Origin: Tenacibaculum sp. MAR_2010_89
GTDB lineage: Bacteria; Bacteroidota; Bacteroidia; Flavobacteriales; Flavobacteriaceae
DNA: 64,000 nucleotides
Direction: 5' to 3'
Assembly: GCF_900105985.1 (NCBI RefSeq)
Contig: NZ_FNUB01000005.1
Location: 310,001-374,000, forward strand
The notes under the pieces were generated by a model. It worked only from the letters and a program-made list of their open reading frames with translations. It ran no database searches and had not been told where the DNA came from. The translations under genes were made by a program, and so were the position numbers. Positions 1 through 10,578 of this stretch are shown here, one piece after another. Each line of letters opens with the position of its first letter. The first letter of the stretch is position 1.

Positions 1-674
1 ACTCACTTGCTAACTTTGTTTATAATCAACCTTCATATGTTTTTCCTATTATTCAGGAAAAAGAAACAACTATTCAAGCAAAAAACTTAGGGCATCCTTT
101 ATTAAATCCATCAAAAAGAATAGATAATAATTTTACTATTAATAACGAGCAATTTTTTATTATTACTGGAGCAAATATGGCCGGGAAAAGTACATTTTTA
201 CGTACCGTTTCTTTATCAATAGTTATGGCCAATTGTGGATTACCTGTATGCGCTGAAGGTTACAATTACAAACCTATAAAGTTAATAACCAGTATGCGAA
301 CATCTGATTCATTAACAGATGATGAATCTTATTTTTATTCAGAGTTAAAACGTTTAAAATTTATTGTTGATGAAATAAAAACTGATACTTATTTTATAAT
401 ACTAGATGAAATTTTAAAAGGTACCAATAGTAAAGATAAGGCTATTGGTTCAAAAAAGTTTGTTGAAAAATTGAACGGTTCAAAATCTACTGGAATAATA
501 GCTACTCACGATGTTAGTTTATGTGAATTAGCAAATGAACATTCACAAATAGCTAATTATTATTTTGATGCTGAAATTGTTAATAATGAATTGTATTTTG
601 ATTATGAAATGAAAAATGGTATTTGTAAAAATATGAACGCTTCTTTTTTATTACAAAAAATGGAAATTGTATAA
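1..674 (+). CDS. MutS-family ATPase, C-terminal part (5' end outside window)
   Basis: The frame is open from base 3 and runs through the usual MutS C-terminal ATPase. There is a Walker A loop GANMAGKST (around base 168), a Walker B stretch FIILDEILKGTNS, and the downstream His switch IATHD. It is not the canonical mismatch repair mutS, which is present at 19184-21793. The D-E-I-L-K-G-T-N-S wording instead of DEIGRGTS marks a divergent MutS-like paralogue of the kind common in Bacteroidota, often with N-terminal membrane segments. That part lies outside the window, so its domain plan is unknown. An ATG at 177 lies inside the Walker A motif and is not the start. The family assignment is secure; a role in repair is not. 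Confidence 0.85.
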   Translation, partial: SLANFVYNQPSYVFPIIQEKETTIQAKNLGHPLLNPSKRIDNNFTINNEQFFIITGANMAGKSTFLRTVSLSIVMANCGLPVCAEGYNYKPIKLITSMRTSDSLTDDESYFYSELKRLKFIVDEIKTDTYFIILDEILKGTNSKDKAIGSKKFVEKLNGSKSTGIIATHDVSLCELANEHSQIANYYFDAEIVNNELYFDYEMKNGICKNMNASFLLQKMEIV

Positions 675-731
675 ATCTTAGTTTTCAATAAACTATGATA
701 AATGACAGGAAAAAATTGATTCATTAATACG

Positions 732-739
732 TACCTTTG
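732..739 (+). promoter_or_regulatory. -7 promoter box of the moaA operon
   Basis: TACCTTTG matches the Bacteroidota -7 consensus TAnnTTTG and ends 4 nt before the moaA ATG, so the transcript probably starts at or next to the start codon. A TTG at 716-718 could serve as the -33 element, but its spacing is shorter than usual. Confidence 0.45.
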
Positions 740-743
740 TTAA

Positions 744-1736
744 ATGCATACACTTCTTGATAGTTTTGGACGACAAATTAACTATGTTCGGTTAGCAGTA
801 ACTGATCGATGTAACTTGCGTTGTCAATATTGCATGCCTGCTCATGGTATTGACATTGTTCCAAGAAAAGAATTGCTTACCTATAAAGAAATGTATCGAA
901 TTATTCGAGTACTTACTGAATTAGGTGTAAATAAAGTACGTTTAACTGGTGGAGAACCTTTTGTTAGAAAAGACTTTATTGGCTTTTTAGAAATGCTTTC
1001 TTATAACGATTTATTAGATACCATAAATGTTACTACTAACGGAGCGTTAGTTTCTAAACACTTAGAAAAATTAGAAAGCCTTAAAAAGATTAAGAACATC
1101 AATTTAAGTATTGATAGTTTACAGGAAGAGAAATTTAAAACCATAACAAGACGTGATGTTTTTCCTGAAGTATATAAAACCTTTGAGTTATTAGAAAAAA
1201 GCTCATTAAACTTAAAATTAAATGTAGTTGTACAATCTGGTTTCAATACAGATGAAATCAATGATTTTGTTCGTTTAACAAAAGAAAAAAATATTGCTGT
1301 TCGCTTTATTGAAGAAATGCCTTTTAACGGAAGTGGGCAACGTGACTTAAAAGAAAATTGGAATTTTAAACGAATTTTACAAGAAATACAATCGCAATTT
1401 GATGTTGAAGAAATTCCTGCAAAAAAATCATCGACCTCTAGAAATTATCAAGCAAAAAATCATTTAGGAACTGTGGGAATAATTCCTGCTTTTACTAGAA
1501 CTATTTGTAATGATTGTAACCGTATTAGAATTACCTCAACAGGTACTTTTAAAAATTGTTTGTTTGATGATGGTGTTTTTAATTTACGTGACTTTATTCG
1601 AAATGGAGCAAGTAACAACGATTTAAAAGAGTTGTTTTTATCTTTAGTAAAAGAAAAACCAGAAAATGGTTTTGTGGCTGAAGCGAATAGAAAAAAAGGA
1701 AACGTTTCAGAAAGTATGAGTACTATTGGAGGTTAA
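744..1736 (+). CDS. moaA: GTP 3',8-cyclase MoaA
   Basis: Radical SAM enzyme for the first step of molybdenum cofactor synthesis: GTP to 3',8-cyclo-7,8-dihydro-GTP, in the cytoplasm. The N-terminal SAM cluster motif is Cys23-x3-Cys27-x2-Cys30 (CNLRCQYC), followed by LTGGEP at about residue 67. The C-terminal substrate-binding cluster is Cys255-x2-Cys258-x13-Cys272. The protein ends in the conserved Gly-Gly tail seen in MoaA. Its length (330 aa) is normal. It heads a same-strand operon with a 5-nt gap to the next gene, and a -7 box lies 4 nt before the ATG, which supports this start. Confidence 0.96.
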   Translation: MHTLLDSFGRQINYVRLAVTDRCNLRCQYCMPAHGIDIVPRKELLTYKEMYRIIRVLTELGVNKVRLTGGEPFVRKDFIGFLEMLSYNDLLDTINVTTNGALVSKHLEKLESLKKIKNINLSIDSLQEEKFKTITRRDVFPEVYKTFELLEKSSLNLKLNVVVQSGFNTDEINDFVRLTKEKNIAVRFIEEMPFNGSGQRDLKENWNFKRILQEIQSQFDVEEIPAKKSSTSRNYQAKNHLGTVGIIPAFTRTICNDCNRIRITSTGTFKNCLFDDGVFNLRDFIRNGASNNDLKELFLSLVKEKPENGFVAEANRKKGNVSESMSTIGG

Positions 1737-1741
1737 CTATT

Positions 1742-1951
1742 ATGGATAATTTCATTGATAACAACCCTATAATTTCTGGGATAATACTTATTATAATTGG
1801 TGCATGGTTATTAGTTTATCAGATAGAAAGCCTAAAAAAACAAAAAGATAATAAACATAAAACAGTTCTTTTAAAAACGGCTAATATGAATATGATTGGA
1901 TTAATTGTTCTCTTCATAATTGGAGGGCTTATTATAATTTTTAAAGCTTGA
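1742..1951 (+). CDS. Small two-helix membrane protein in the Moco operon
   Basis: This 69-residue protein has two hydrophobic segments, about residues 10-27 (ISGIILIIIGAWLLVY) and 48-68 (MNMIGLIVLFIIGGLIIIF). A charged linker rich in Lys (LKKQKDNKHK) separates them and would face the cytoplasm if both ends are outside. It sits 5 nt after moaA and 4 nt before moeA, so it is almost certainly translated as part of the molybdenum cofactor operon. I do not recognise the family, and no catalytic or metal-binding residues are visible. A scaffold or transport helper for the pathway is only a guess; it could also be an unrelated passenger. Confidence 0.75.
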   Translation: MDNFIDNNPIISGIILIIIGAWLLVYQIESLKKQKDNKHKTVLLKTANMNMIGLIVLFIIGGLIIIFKA

Positions 1952-1955
1952 TAAA

Positions 1956-3164
1956 ATGATTTCTGTAGAAGAAGCAAAACATATAATTTTAGAAAACACA
2001 CAAAATTTTGGAATTGAAGAAATTCCTTTTATACAGTCAGTTGGTAGAATCTTAAAAGAAAATATTGTTGCCGATAGAGATTTCCCACCATTCAATCGTG
2101 TGGCTATGGATGGTATTGCTATCAATTATCGTTTTTTTAAAGAAGGAATTCATGATTTTAAAATAGAAGGAGTTCAACCAGCTGGTAGTATACAAGAAAC
2201 ACTTAAAAATGCAGCCAATTGTTACGAAGTAATGACTGGTGCTACCTTACCTAATAATGTTGATACAGTAATTAGATATGAAGATCTACAAATAACTAAT
2301 GGTACAGCAACAATTATTGTAGATGCTATCAAAGAAGGGCAAAACATACACAAACAAGGTTCTGATAAACTACAAGGCGATTTATTAATTAAAGAAAACA
2401 CATGTATTTCTCCTGCTGAAATTGGAGTTTTAGCAACTGTAGGTAAAGCTACCGTAAAAGTAGCTAGACGTCCTAAGGTGATGATTGTTTCTACTGGTGA
2501 TGAATTAGTTGAAGTAGATAAAAATCCGTTAGCTCATCAAATTCGAAGAAGTAATGTGTACACCTTAGTTTCTTTGTTAGAAAAATTAAATATTCCTTCA
2601 GAAACAGCTCACATAGCAGATGAAAAACCTGTTCTAAAAGAAAAAATAGCCACCTTTTTACAAGAATATGATGTACTTCTTTTTAGCGGTGCTGTTAGTA
2701 AAGGAAAATTCGATTTTCTACCTGAAGTTTTAGAAGAGTTAAAAGTTGAAAAACTGTTTCATAAAGTGGCACAACGCCCAGGAAAACCATTCTGGTTCGG
2801 ACGCTCAGGTGCTTTGGCTAATACAAAAAGTACGGTTGTTTTTGCTTTCCCTGGAAATCCTATTTCAACTTATGTAAATTGTATGGTTTATTTTTATGAT
2901 TGGTATTATACATCTGTAGGTATTAAACCCAAAAAAGAAACGGCAATTCTTGCTGAAGATGTAAATTTTAAACCCAACCTAACGTATTTTTTACAAGTTA
3001 AATTAAGCTATCGTTTTGGTCATTTAATAGCAACTCCTATAAAAGGAAACGGCTCAGGTGATTTAGCTAGTTTAGTTTCAACAGATGGATTTATTGAAAT
3101 TCCAAAAACAGAAGAAACTGAGTTTAAAAAAGGTAGTGTTTTTCCAGTAATTAAATATAGATAG
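1956..3164 (+). CDS. moeA: Molybdopterin molybdenumtransferase MoeA
   Basis: MoeA inserts molybdate into adenylylated molybdopterin to give active molybdenum cofactor. At 402 residues it has the family length. The N-terminal segment contains FNRVAMDGIA (about residues 48-57), the stretch that in MoeA binds across the dimer. The central MoCF domain has VSTGDELVE (about 179) and FSGAVSKGKFDF (about 246), where the usual second Gly of SGGVS is Ala. AFPGNPIS (about 305) and a C-terminal beta domain follow. The ATG lies 4 nt after the preceding stop. MoaD, MoaE and molybdate uptake genes are not in this window. Confidence 0.95.
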   Translation: MISVEEAKHIILENTQNFGIEEIPFIQSVGRILKENIVADRDFPPFNRVAMDGIAINYRFFKEGIHDFKIEGVQPAGSIQETLKNAANCYEVMTGATLPNNVDTVIRYEDLQITNGTATIIVDAIKEGQNIHKQGSDKLQGDLLIKENTCISPAEIGVLATVGKATVKVARRPKVMIVSTGDELVEVDKNPLAHQIRRSNVYTLVSLLEKLNIPSETAHIADEKPVLKEKIATFLQEYDVLLFSGAVSKGKFDFLPEVLEELKVEKLFHKVAQRPGKPFWFGRSGALANTKSTVVFAFPGNPISTYVNCMVYFYDWYYTSVGIKPKKETAILAEDVNFKPNLTYFLQVKLSYRFGHLIATPIKGNGSGDLASLVSTDGFIEIPKTEETEFKKGSVFPVIKYR

Positions 3165-3170
3165 AAGAGA

Positions 3171-3221
3171 GCTGTCAGTTCGAGTGAATTTGTGAAGAAT
3201 GAACAAATTTGTATCGAGAAC
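3171..3221. repeat. REP-like imperfect palindrome between moeA and moaC
   Basis: The arms GTTCGAGTGAATTTGT (3178-3193) and ACAAATTTGTATCGAGAAC (3203-3221) flank a GAAGAATGA loop. The inner 7 bp are perfectly complementary and the outer GTTCGA/TCGAGAAC is imperfect. It looks like the short extragenic palindromes scattered through flavobacterial genomes; that match is from memory and is not demonstrated here. No second copy was noticed in this window. It breaks the otherwise tight operon spacing with a 96-nt gap. Confidence 0.45.
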
Positions 3222-3260
3222 AAATAATGAATTAGGATATTAAAATTTAAAACTAATAAC

Positions 3261-3737
3261 GTGAGCAATTTTTCCCATATAAACGAAAAAAACAATCCTA
3301 AAATGGTGAATGTTTCTGATAAAAAAATCACGAAACGAACAGCTATTGCAAAAGCTACCATGTTTTTAGGTGAAGAAATTATTAGTCATTTTAATACCAA
3401 TGAATTAACAACTAAAAAAGGTCCAGTTTTTCAAACAGCCATCATTGCTGGAATTCAGGCAGTAAAAAAAACGTCAGATATTATTCCTATGTGTCATCCG
3501 TTGTTGATTAATGGGGTTGACATTGACATCAATATTGTAGATAAAGAACAAGTAGAAGTATTTTGTAAAGTAACTATTGAAGGAAAAACAGGTGTTGAAA
3601 TGGAAGCGCTTACTGGAGCATCAGCTACATGTTTAACCATTTATGATATGTGTAAAGCTATTAGTCAGGAAATGATAATAAAAGAAATTAAATTAGTAGA
3701 AAAAACAGGAGGTAAATCAGATATTAAAAATGGATAA
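3261..3737 (+). CDS. moaC: Cyclic pyranopterin monophosphate synthase MoaC
   Basis: MoaC converts the MoaA product to cyclic pyranopterin monophosphate, the second step of cofactor synthesis. The 158 residues contain the family signatures MVNVSDK (about residue 15), PMCHPLLINGVD (about 76) and EALTGASATCLTIYDMCKA (about 113). The start is GTG at 3261. The next ATG (3303) would begin at MVNVSDK and remove the conserved S-x-F-S-H-I leader, so GTG is preferred. The 3' end overlaps the next gene by 8 nt, which suggests translational coupling. Confidence 0.95.
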   Translation: MSNFSHINEKNNPKMVNVSDKKITKRTAIAKATMFLGEEIISHFNTNELTTKKGPVFQTAIIAGIQAVKKTSDIIPMCHPLLINGVDIDINIVDKEQVEVFCKVTIEGKTGVEMEALTGASATCLTIYDMCKAISQEMIIKEIKLVEKTGGKSDIKNG

Positions 3738-4845
3738 AAAGCATTCAAAACATACCAAACTAACTAAAAAACAAAACGATAATTTTGCTCCTAATGAAGT
3801 ATCTATTTTGGGAACAAAATGTGGTATTATAGCTGATTTAGTGACTACAGTTTCAAACAAACTATCACATTATAATCTTGGATATTTTGATGCTTCACAT
3901 GCTAAAGATGTTCCACAAAATAATTTCTCTGAGTATACCTTTCATCATGAAGGAAACCTTCAAATAAATACAACTTCTCCCATAAATAAATACGAACAAC
4001 GATTACAGTTTTACAATCATGATTTCGTGTTTATTAACGGAAATCATTATCAAGGTGCTAAACAAATTTTAATTTTAGACGATGAAAAAGAAGCTTCAGT
4101 AAAAAAACGCTTAAAACAACTAACAAACATTCAATTCATCATAAAATTAAATGATAACACTCCATATTTTGAATGTTTGACAGAGAAGTTTCCAAATATT
4201 AAAAACATAACTTCATACACAATTGATCAGGTTGATAAAATCACAAATCATATAAACAGTTTAATTCAAGAACATATTGCTCCTATAAAAGGTTTAGTGT
4301 TAATTGGAGGAAAAAGTACTAGAATGGGTACTGATAAATCTGAATTAAATTACTTTGGGAAACCTCAAAAAGAGCATGTAAAAGAACTCTTAGAAAAATG
4401 CTCTTTACCAACTTTTTTCTCTGTTCAGCAACCTTCAGAAAAAGACAATGAAATTCATGATGTATTTTTAAATCTAGGTCCTTTTGGTGGAATTTGCTCT
4501 GCTTTTCAACAAGACCCTAACGCAGCATGGTTAGTGATGGCTACTGATATTCCTTTTGTAAATGAAGAAATTATTAAACTTTTATTAGAAAACAGAGATC
4601 CTAGTAAAGTAGCAACTGCTATTAAAGGAAAAGGGAAAGAATTTCCAGAACCATTAATTACCATATATGAGCCTAAAGCTTACGGAAAATTATTACAGTA
4701 TTTAGCACAAGGATATTCTTGCCCTCGTAAAATGCTCATTAATTCTGATGTTAAAATTGTAGAAATTAAAGATACTTTTATCAGAAACATCAATACTCCT
4801 GAAGATTTTGAAACTGCTTCTCAAGAAATTAAAAAGAGTGTGTAA
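3730..4845 (+). CDS. MobA-like molybdenum cofactor nucleotidyltransferase with extra N-terminal domain
   Basis: Residues about 187-371 form a MobA-type nucleotidyltransferase: the nucleotide loop LIGGKSTRMGTDKSEL (about 191), GPFGGI (about 249), and a metal-site region MATDIPF (about 271). Such enzymes add GMP or CMP to molybdopterin. Residues about 20-185 are an additional domain starting EVSILGTKCGIIADLV. Its position and beta-loop-helix look recall MobB, but the G-x-x-G-x-G-K-T P-loop is absent, so it cannot be a normal nucleotide-binding MobB. The gene overlaps moaC by 8 nt and ends the operon. The C-terminal call is firm; the N-terminal domain is unassigned. Confidence 0.85.
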   Translation: MDKKHSKHTKLTKKQNDNFAPNEVSILGTKCGIIADLVTTVSNKLSHYNLGYFDASHAKDVPQNNFSEYTFHHEGNLQINTTSPINKYEQRLQFYNHDFVFINGNHYQGAKQILILDDEKEASVKKRLKQLTNIQFIIKLNDNTPYFECLTEKFPNIKNITSYTIDQVDKITNHINSLIQEHIAPIKGLVLIGGKSTRMGTDKSELNYFGKPQKEHVKELLEKCSLPTFFSVQQPSEKDNEIHDVFLNLGPFGGICSAFQQDPNAAWLVMATDIPFVNEEIIKLLLENRDPSKVATAIKGKGKEFPEPLITIYEPKAYGKLLQYLAQGYSCPRKMLINSDVKIVEIKDTFIRNINTPEDFETASQEIKKSV

Positions 4846-4852
4846 ATTAAAA

Positions 4853-4894
4853 ATACTCTAAATTGGGATAAACTTTTACCCCAATTTAGAGTAT
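4853..4894. terminator. Bidirectional terminator between the Moco operon and katG
   Basis: There is a perfect 15-bp inverted repeat (4853-4867 and 4880-4894) with a 12-nt loop, between two convergent genes. The T tract is weak. Confidence 0.6.
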
Positions 4895-4912
4895 ATACAA
4901 AAGAATATTTTC

Positions 4913-7189
<2,277 letters not shown>

Positions 7190-7302
7190 TTAAATGGATT
7201 AAGTTTAATAGTAAATTTAAATAAAGTAAAGTGATTATGTTTTTATTTAAAATAGAAATAATTTATATCGGTATTTATTGAACTTTCCTACTGTTCCATC
7301 TT

Positions 7303-7337
7303 TTGCTATTATCAATTATAGTTTTTAACTATTTTTG
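7303..7337 (+). promoter_or_regulatory. Promoter of the DUF1835 gene
   Basis: TTTTG (7303-7307) and TATTTTTG (7330-7337) are separated by 22 bp, matching the Bacteroidota -33/-7 pattern. The start codon follows 19 nt later, with a purine-rich AGGAAAGG between. Confidence 0.5.
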
Positions 7338-7356
7338 AAGCTTAATTAGGAAAGGC

Positions 7357-7935
7357 ATGAATAACGTATTACACATTTTTTGTAATAATAAAGCATTAAC
7401 AATTTTCAAAAACTCTTCTATTGAAGGAAGTACCATTTTTTTTGATGAAAATTTAATCGAAGGACCTTTAACCAAAGATGTTTTTTCCGATAACTTTTGG
7501 TCTGAACGTTATTCTTATTTTGAAACCAAGCATCAAAAAATGAGAATAGATTATTTTGACGCTACTATAAAACCTATTTTACAATTAGAAGACCTAAGCA
7601 TATATTCTGAAGTAACACTATGGTTAGATTATACTAAATTATCTCAAATTAATTTAATGGCTTTAGGTTGTTTTTTAGCACAACATTTTTCTAAAAATAC
7701 TCAATATTTTCTAGTGTGCTCTGGTAAACATAAAGGTAAAAAAGAGTTACAAAAATTAACAAACTATACTTCGGAAGAGTTTTCTATTCTTTATGGCTAT
7801 AAAGTAAAAATTACATTGCCAAATTTAGAGTTTCTAAAAAACTGTTGGGATGCTTATGTAACAAAAAACACTCTTTTTAACTATGGTGAGTTCTCTAATA
7901 AGTTTAGATACCTACAAGATTCTTTAAATAATTAA
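7357..7935 (+). CDS. DUF1835 domain-containing protein
   Basis: This 192-residue cytoplasmic protein begins NNVLHIFCNNKALTIFKNS and continues to DENLIEGPL (about residue 30). That layout is the one seen at the start of DUF1835 proteins (HI-x-N/C-G-D plus an EGPL stretch). It is shorter than typical DUF1835 proteins with an added DUF3658 region. No function is established for the family. The gene has its own promoter and a terminator directly downstream. The family call is moderately sure; no role can be given. Confidence 0.7.
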   Translation: MNNVLHIFCNNKALTIFKNSSIEGSTIFFDENLIEGPLTKDVFSDNFWSERYSYFETKHQKMRIDYFDATIKPILQLEDLSIYSEVTLWLDYTKLSQINLMALGCFLAQHFSKNTQYFLVCSGKHKGKKELQKLTNYTSEEFSILYGYKVKITLPNLEFLKNCWDAYVTKNTLFNYGEFSNKFRYLQDSLNN

Positions 7936-7943
7936 ATTCTAAT

Positions 7944-7977
7944 AAAAAAGCCTCAACAATTTGTTGAAGCTTTTTTT
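7944..7977. terminator. Terminator between DUF1835 gene and tRNA-Leu
   Basis: The stem GC-c-TCAACA/TGTTGA-a-GC has one mismatch. A runs on the left and T runs on the right suggest it stops both the rightward DUF1835 transcript and the leftward tRNA transcript. Confidence 0.75.
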
Positions 7978-7978
7978 G

Positions 7979-8060
7979 TACTCGAGGTGGGAATCGAACC
8001 CACACTCCCGAAAGAACTGGATTTTGAATCCAGCGCGTCTACCAATTCCGCCACTCGAGC
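7979..8060 (-). tRNA. tRNA-Leu, anticodon CAA
   Basis: On the minus strand the molecule starts GCTCGAG and folds into a full cloverleaf. The acceptor stem GCTCGAG/CTCGAGT has a terminal G-U pair. The anticodon stem CTGGA/TCCAG surrounds the loop TTCAAAA, with the anticodon at 8024-8026, reading UUG codons. There is an extended variable arm as expected for Leu, and the T arm is GTGGG-TTCGATT-CCCAC. The discriminator base is A. The CCA end is not encoded. Confidence 0.96.
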
Positions 8061-8138
8061 ATTTTAATAAATGGATTGCAAATCTATAAAATATTTTAGT
8101 TAATTCGTTAAAATACTTTTAAACTCTTAAAATAGTTA

Positions 8139-8146
8139 TATTTTTG
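8139..8146 (+). promoter_or_regulatory. -7 box of the prs-rplY operon
   Basis: TATTTTTG fits TAnnTTTG and lies 39 nt before the prs ATG. No clear -33 TTG is seen. Confidence 0.4.
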
Positions 8147-8185
8147 CCCCTCACAACAACACTAACAACAAATAAACTTCGGTAA

Positions 8186-9127
8186 ATGCCTACAAATCAA
8201 TTAACTCCTAAAATATTCGCTTGTTCTCAAAGTACAGAGCTAGCAGAAAAGATTGCTAAAAGTTTTGGAACTGAACTAGGAAATGTAAAAATATCACGTT
8301 TTAGTGATGGAGAGTTTCAACCTGCTTTTGAAGAATCAGTAAGAGGAAGACGTATTTTTATAGTAGGGTCTACTTTTCCTAATGCTGACAATTTAATGGA
8401 AATGTTATTAATGCTTGATGCTGCGAAGCGTGCATCTGCAAGACATATAACAGCCGTAATACCTTATTTTGGATGGGCTCGTCAGGATAGAAAAGACAAA
8501 CCAAGAGTAGCAATAGGAGCAAAATTAGTAGCAAAACTTTTAGAAGAAGCTGGTGCTACAAGAATTATGACAATGGATTTACATGCCGATCAAATTCAAG
8601 GTTTCTTTGAAAAACCAGTTGATCATTTATATGCATCATCTATATTCTTACCTTATGTAAAAAGTTTAAAATTAGATAACTTAACTGTTGCATCTCCTGA
8701 TATGGGTGGTTCAAAAAGAGCTTATGCATATTCTAAATACTTAGAAAGTGATGTTGTTATCTGTTATAAACAACGTAAAAAAGCCAATGTAATTTCTCAT
8801 ATGGAATTAATTGGTGATGTAAAAGGTAAAAACGTTATTCTTGTTGACGATATGATTGACACAGGAGGAACTCTTGCAAAAGCCGCAGATTTAATGATGG
8901 AACGAGGAGCTATAAGTGTTCGTGCTCTTTGTACACACCCTATACTTTCTGGTGAAGCTTACGAAAGAATACAAAACTCTAAATTAACAGAGTTAATTGT
9001 TTCAGATACAATTCCTTTAAAAAAGAATGTATCTAAAATAAAAAGTGTATCTTGCGCCACTTTATTCGCAGATGTAATGCATAAAGTGCAAGATAATACA
9101 TCAATAAGCGATGAATTTTTAATGTAA
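8186..9127 (+). CDS. prs: Ribose-phosphate pyrophosphokinase
   Basis: Makes PRPP from ribose 5-phosphate and ATP, feeding nucleotide, histidine and NAD synthesis. The 313-residue length is standard. Family features are FSDGEFQPAFEESVRG (about 33-48), the catalytic flexible loop region with YFGWARQDRKDKPR (about 94), MDLHADQIQGFF (about 131) and the PRPP loop ILVDDMIDTGGTL (about 218). It is followed after 22 nt by rplY, a pairing common in Bacteroidota and elsewhere. Confidence 0.98.
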   Translation: MPTNQLTPKIFACSQSTELAEKIAKSFGTELGNVKISRFSDGEFQPAFEESVRGRRIFIVGSTFPNADNLMEMLLMLDAAKRASARHITAVIPYFGWARQDRKDKPRVAIGAKLVAKLLEEAGATRIMTMDLHADQIQGFFEKPVDHLYASSIFLPYVKSLKLDNLTVASPDMGGSKRAYAYSKYLESDVVICYKQRKKANVISHMELIGDVKGKNVILVDDMIDTGGTLAKAADLMMERGAISVRALCTHPILSGEAYERIQNSKLTELIVSDTIPLKKNVSKIKSVSCATLFADVMHKVQDNTSISDEFLM

Positions 9128-9149
9128 ATTTTAATTAAATAAACAAGTA

Positions 9150-9734
9150 ATGAAATCAATTACAATCAATGGATCTCAAAGAGAAAGCGTAGGTAAAGTA
9201 GCAACTAAAGCCTTACGTAATGCTGGAAAGGTTCCTTGCGTATTATACGGAGGAGACAAACCTGTACACTTTTCAGCAGAAGAATTATCTTTCAAAAGTT
9301 TAGTGTTTACTCCAAATGTATATACTGCAACGATTGAATTAGGTGGAACATCTTATAACGCAGTTTTACAAGATATTCAGTTTCATCCTGTAACAGATAA
9401 AATTATACACGTAGATTTTTATCAACTTTTCGATGATAAAGCTGTAACTATGGAAATTCCTGTACGTTTAGTAGGTACTTCTAAAGGTGTTATGGTAGGT
9501 GGTGCTTTACGTCATAACTTACGTAAATTAAGAGTAAAAGCTATACCAGCTAACTTACCTGATTTTATTGAAGCTGATATTACTGAATTAGAAATTGGTA
9601 ATAAATTATATGTTACTGAATTAAAGAATGAAAAATATACATTCTTACATCCAGAAAACACTGTGGTAGCTCAAGTACGTATGTCTCGTAATGCATCTAA
9701 AGCTGCTTCTGAAGAAGAAGCAACAGAAGAATAA
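9150..9734 (+). CDS. rplY: 50S ribosomal protein L25/general stress protein Ctc
   Basis: Binds 5S rRNA in the large ribosomal subunit. At 194 residues it is the long, two-domain Ctc/TL5 type. The N-terminal L25 fold includes [21 protein letters not shown] wording ([14 protein letters not shown] at about 22) and [16 protein letters not shown] (about 77). The second beta domain runs to about 175, followed by an acidic tail (EEEATEE). It is co-transcribed with prs and followed by a strong terminator. Confidence 0.97.
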   Translation: MKSITINGSQRESVGKVATKALRNAGKVPCVLYGGDKPVHFSAEELSFKSLVFTPNVYTATIELGGTSYNAVLQDIQFHPVTDKIIHVDFYQLFDDKAVTMEIPVRLVGTSKGVMVGGALRHNLRKLRVKAIPANLPDFIEADITELEIGNKLYVTELKNEKYTFLHPENTVVAQVRMSRNASKAASEEEATEE

Positions 9735-9757
9735 GCTTCTACTATTTAAAAATATAG

Positions 9758-9788
9758 AAAAGCGTTACCATTGTGTAACGCTTTTTTT
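9758..9788 (+). terminator. Terminator after rplY
   Basis: The stem AAAAGCGTTAC/GTAACGCTTTT has a 6-nt loop and is followed by a T run. Confidence 0.85.
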
Positions 9789-9795
9789 ATGTTTG
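9788..9795 (+). promoter_or_regulatory. -7 box of pth
   Basis: TATGTTTG fits TAnnTTTG, directly abuts the rplY terminator and ends 4 nt before the ATG at 9800. The transcript would be leaderless at 9800 or carry about 54 nt of leader to the ATG at 9854. Confidence 0.5.
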
Positions 9796-9799
9796 CACT

Positions 9800-10420
9800 A
9801 TGAATATCATCTCTTTCTTTAAAACTATTTTTAATTCAAAAAAGAAAAGCACCATGAAAAAATTTTTAATTGTTGGTTTAGGTAATATTGGTGAAAAATA
9901 CCATGATACTCGTCATAATATAGGATTCAAAATTGTTGATGCCTTTGTAAAAGAGCATCAAGAGAGCTTTGAAACTGATAAATTAGGTGATATAGCCAAA
10001 TTAAAAATTAAAGGTAAAACTGTTATTGTTTTAAAGCCTAGTACCTATATGAACTTAAGTGGAAAAGCTGTTGTTTATTGGATGAAAAAAGAAAATATTA
10101 AAGTTGAAAATTTACTGGTTATTACAGATGATTTAAATATTGATTTTGGTAAACTTCGTATTAAAGGAAAAGGTAGCTCTGGAGGTCATAATGGTTTAAA
10201 AGATATTCAAGATAAGTTTAATACCGGAGCATATCCTCGTTTTCGTTTTGGAGTAGGTGCCGACTATGGAAAAGGTCGCCAAGTTGATTTTGTATTAGGA
10301 AACTGGAGTAAAGAAGAAGAAAGCGCAATGATAGAGCGTATACCCACCTCAGTTAACGCAGTAACTTCTTTTATAAATGCAGGATTAGCTAATACTATGA
10401 ATGAATTTAATGGTAAATAA
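9800..10420 (+). CDS. pth: Peptidyl-tRNA hydrolase
   Basis: Releases peptides from peptidyl-tRNA dropped by stalled ribosomes. The core starts at MKKFLIVGLGNIGEKY (residue 19, base 9854) and carries the catalytic-site His in DTRHNIGF, the Asn in YMNLSG, and the Asp region TDDLNIDFGK. HNGLKDI follows. The first 18 residues (MNIISFFKTIFNSKKKST) precede the normal family start. I keep the 9800 start because a promoter box sits 4 nt upstream of it, but 9854 is equally possible. Function is certain; the N-terminus is not. Confidence 0.96.
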   Translation: MNIISFFKTIFNSKKKSTMKKFLIVGLGNIGEKYHDTRHNIGFKIVDAFVKEHQESFETDKLGDIAKLKIKGKTVIVLKPSTYMNLSGKAVVYWMKKENIKVENLLVITDDLNIDFGKLRIKGKGSSGGHNGLKDIQDKFNTGAYPRFRFGVGADYGKGRQVDFVLGNWSKEEESAMIERIPTSVNAVTSFINAGLANTMNEFNGK

Positions 10421-10578
10421 ATTCCTTTATTTATAAATTCCTAAAATTTTATTAAAGGTGTTAACTTCACATTTATAAAATTTACAAAGCTTTTCAAATA
10501 TAGTTCTAGTCATAATTAATTTATTTTGATTACTAATAATAAGTAGCAAAATATATTAATATGTTACAAATTAAATAA

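Noticed and set aside
1..674. Duplicate copy of mutS
   Set aside because: The Walker B and surrounding wording differ clearly from the full mutS at 19184-21793; it is a distant paralogue.
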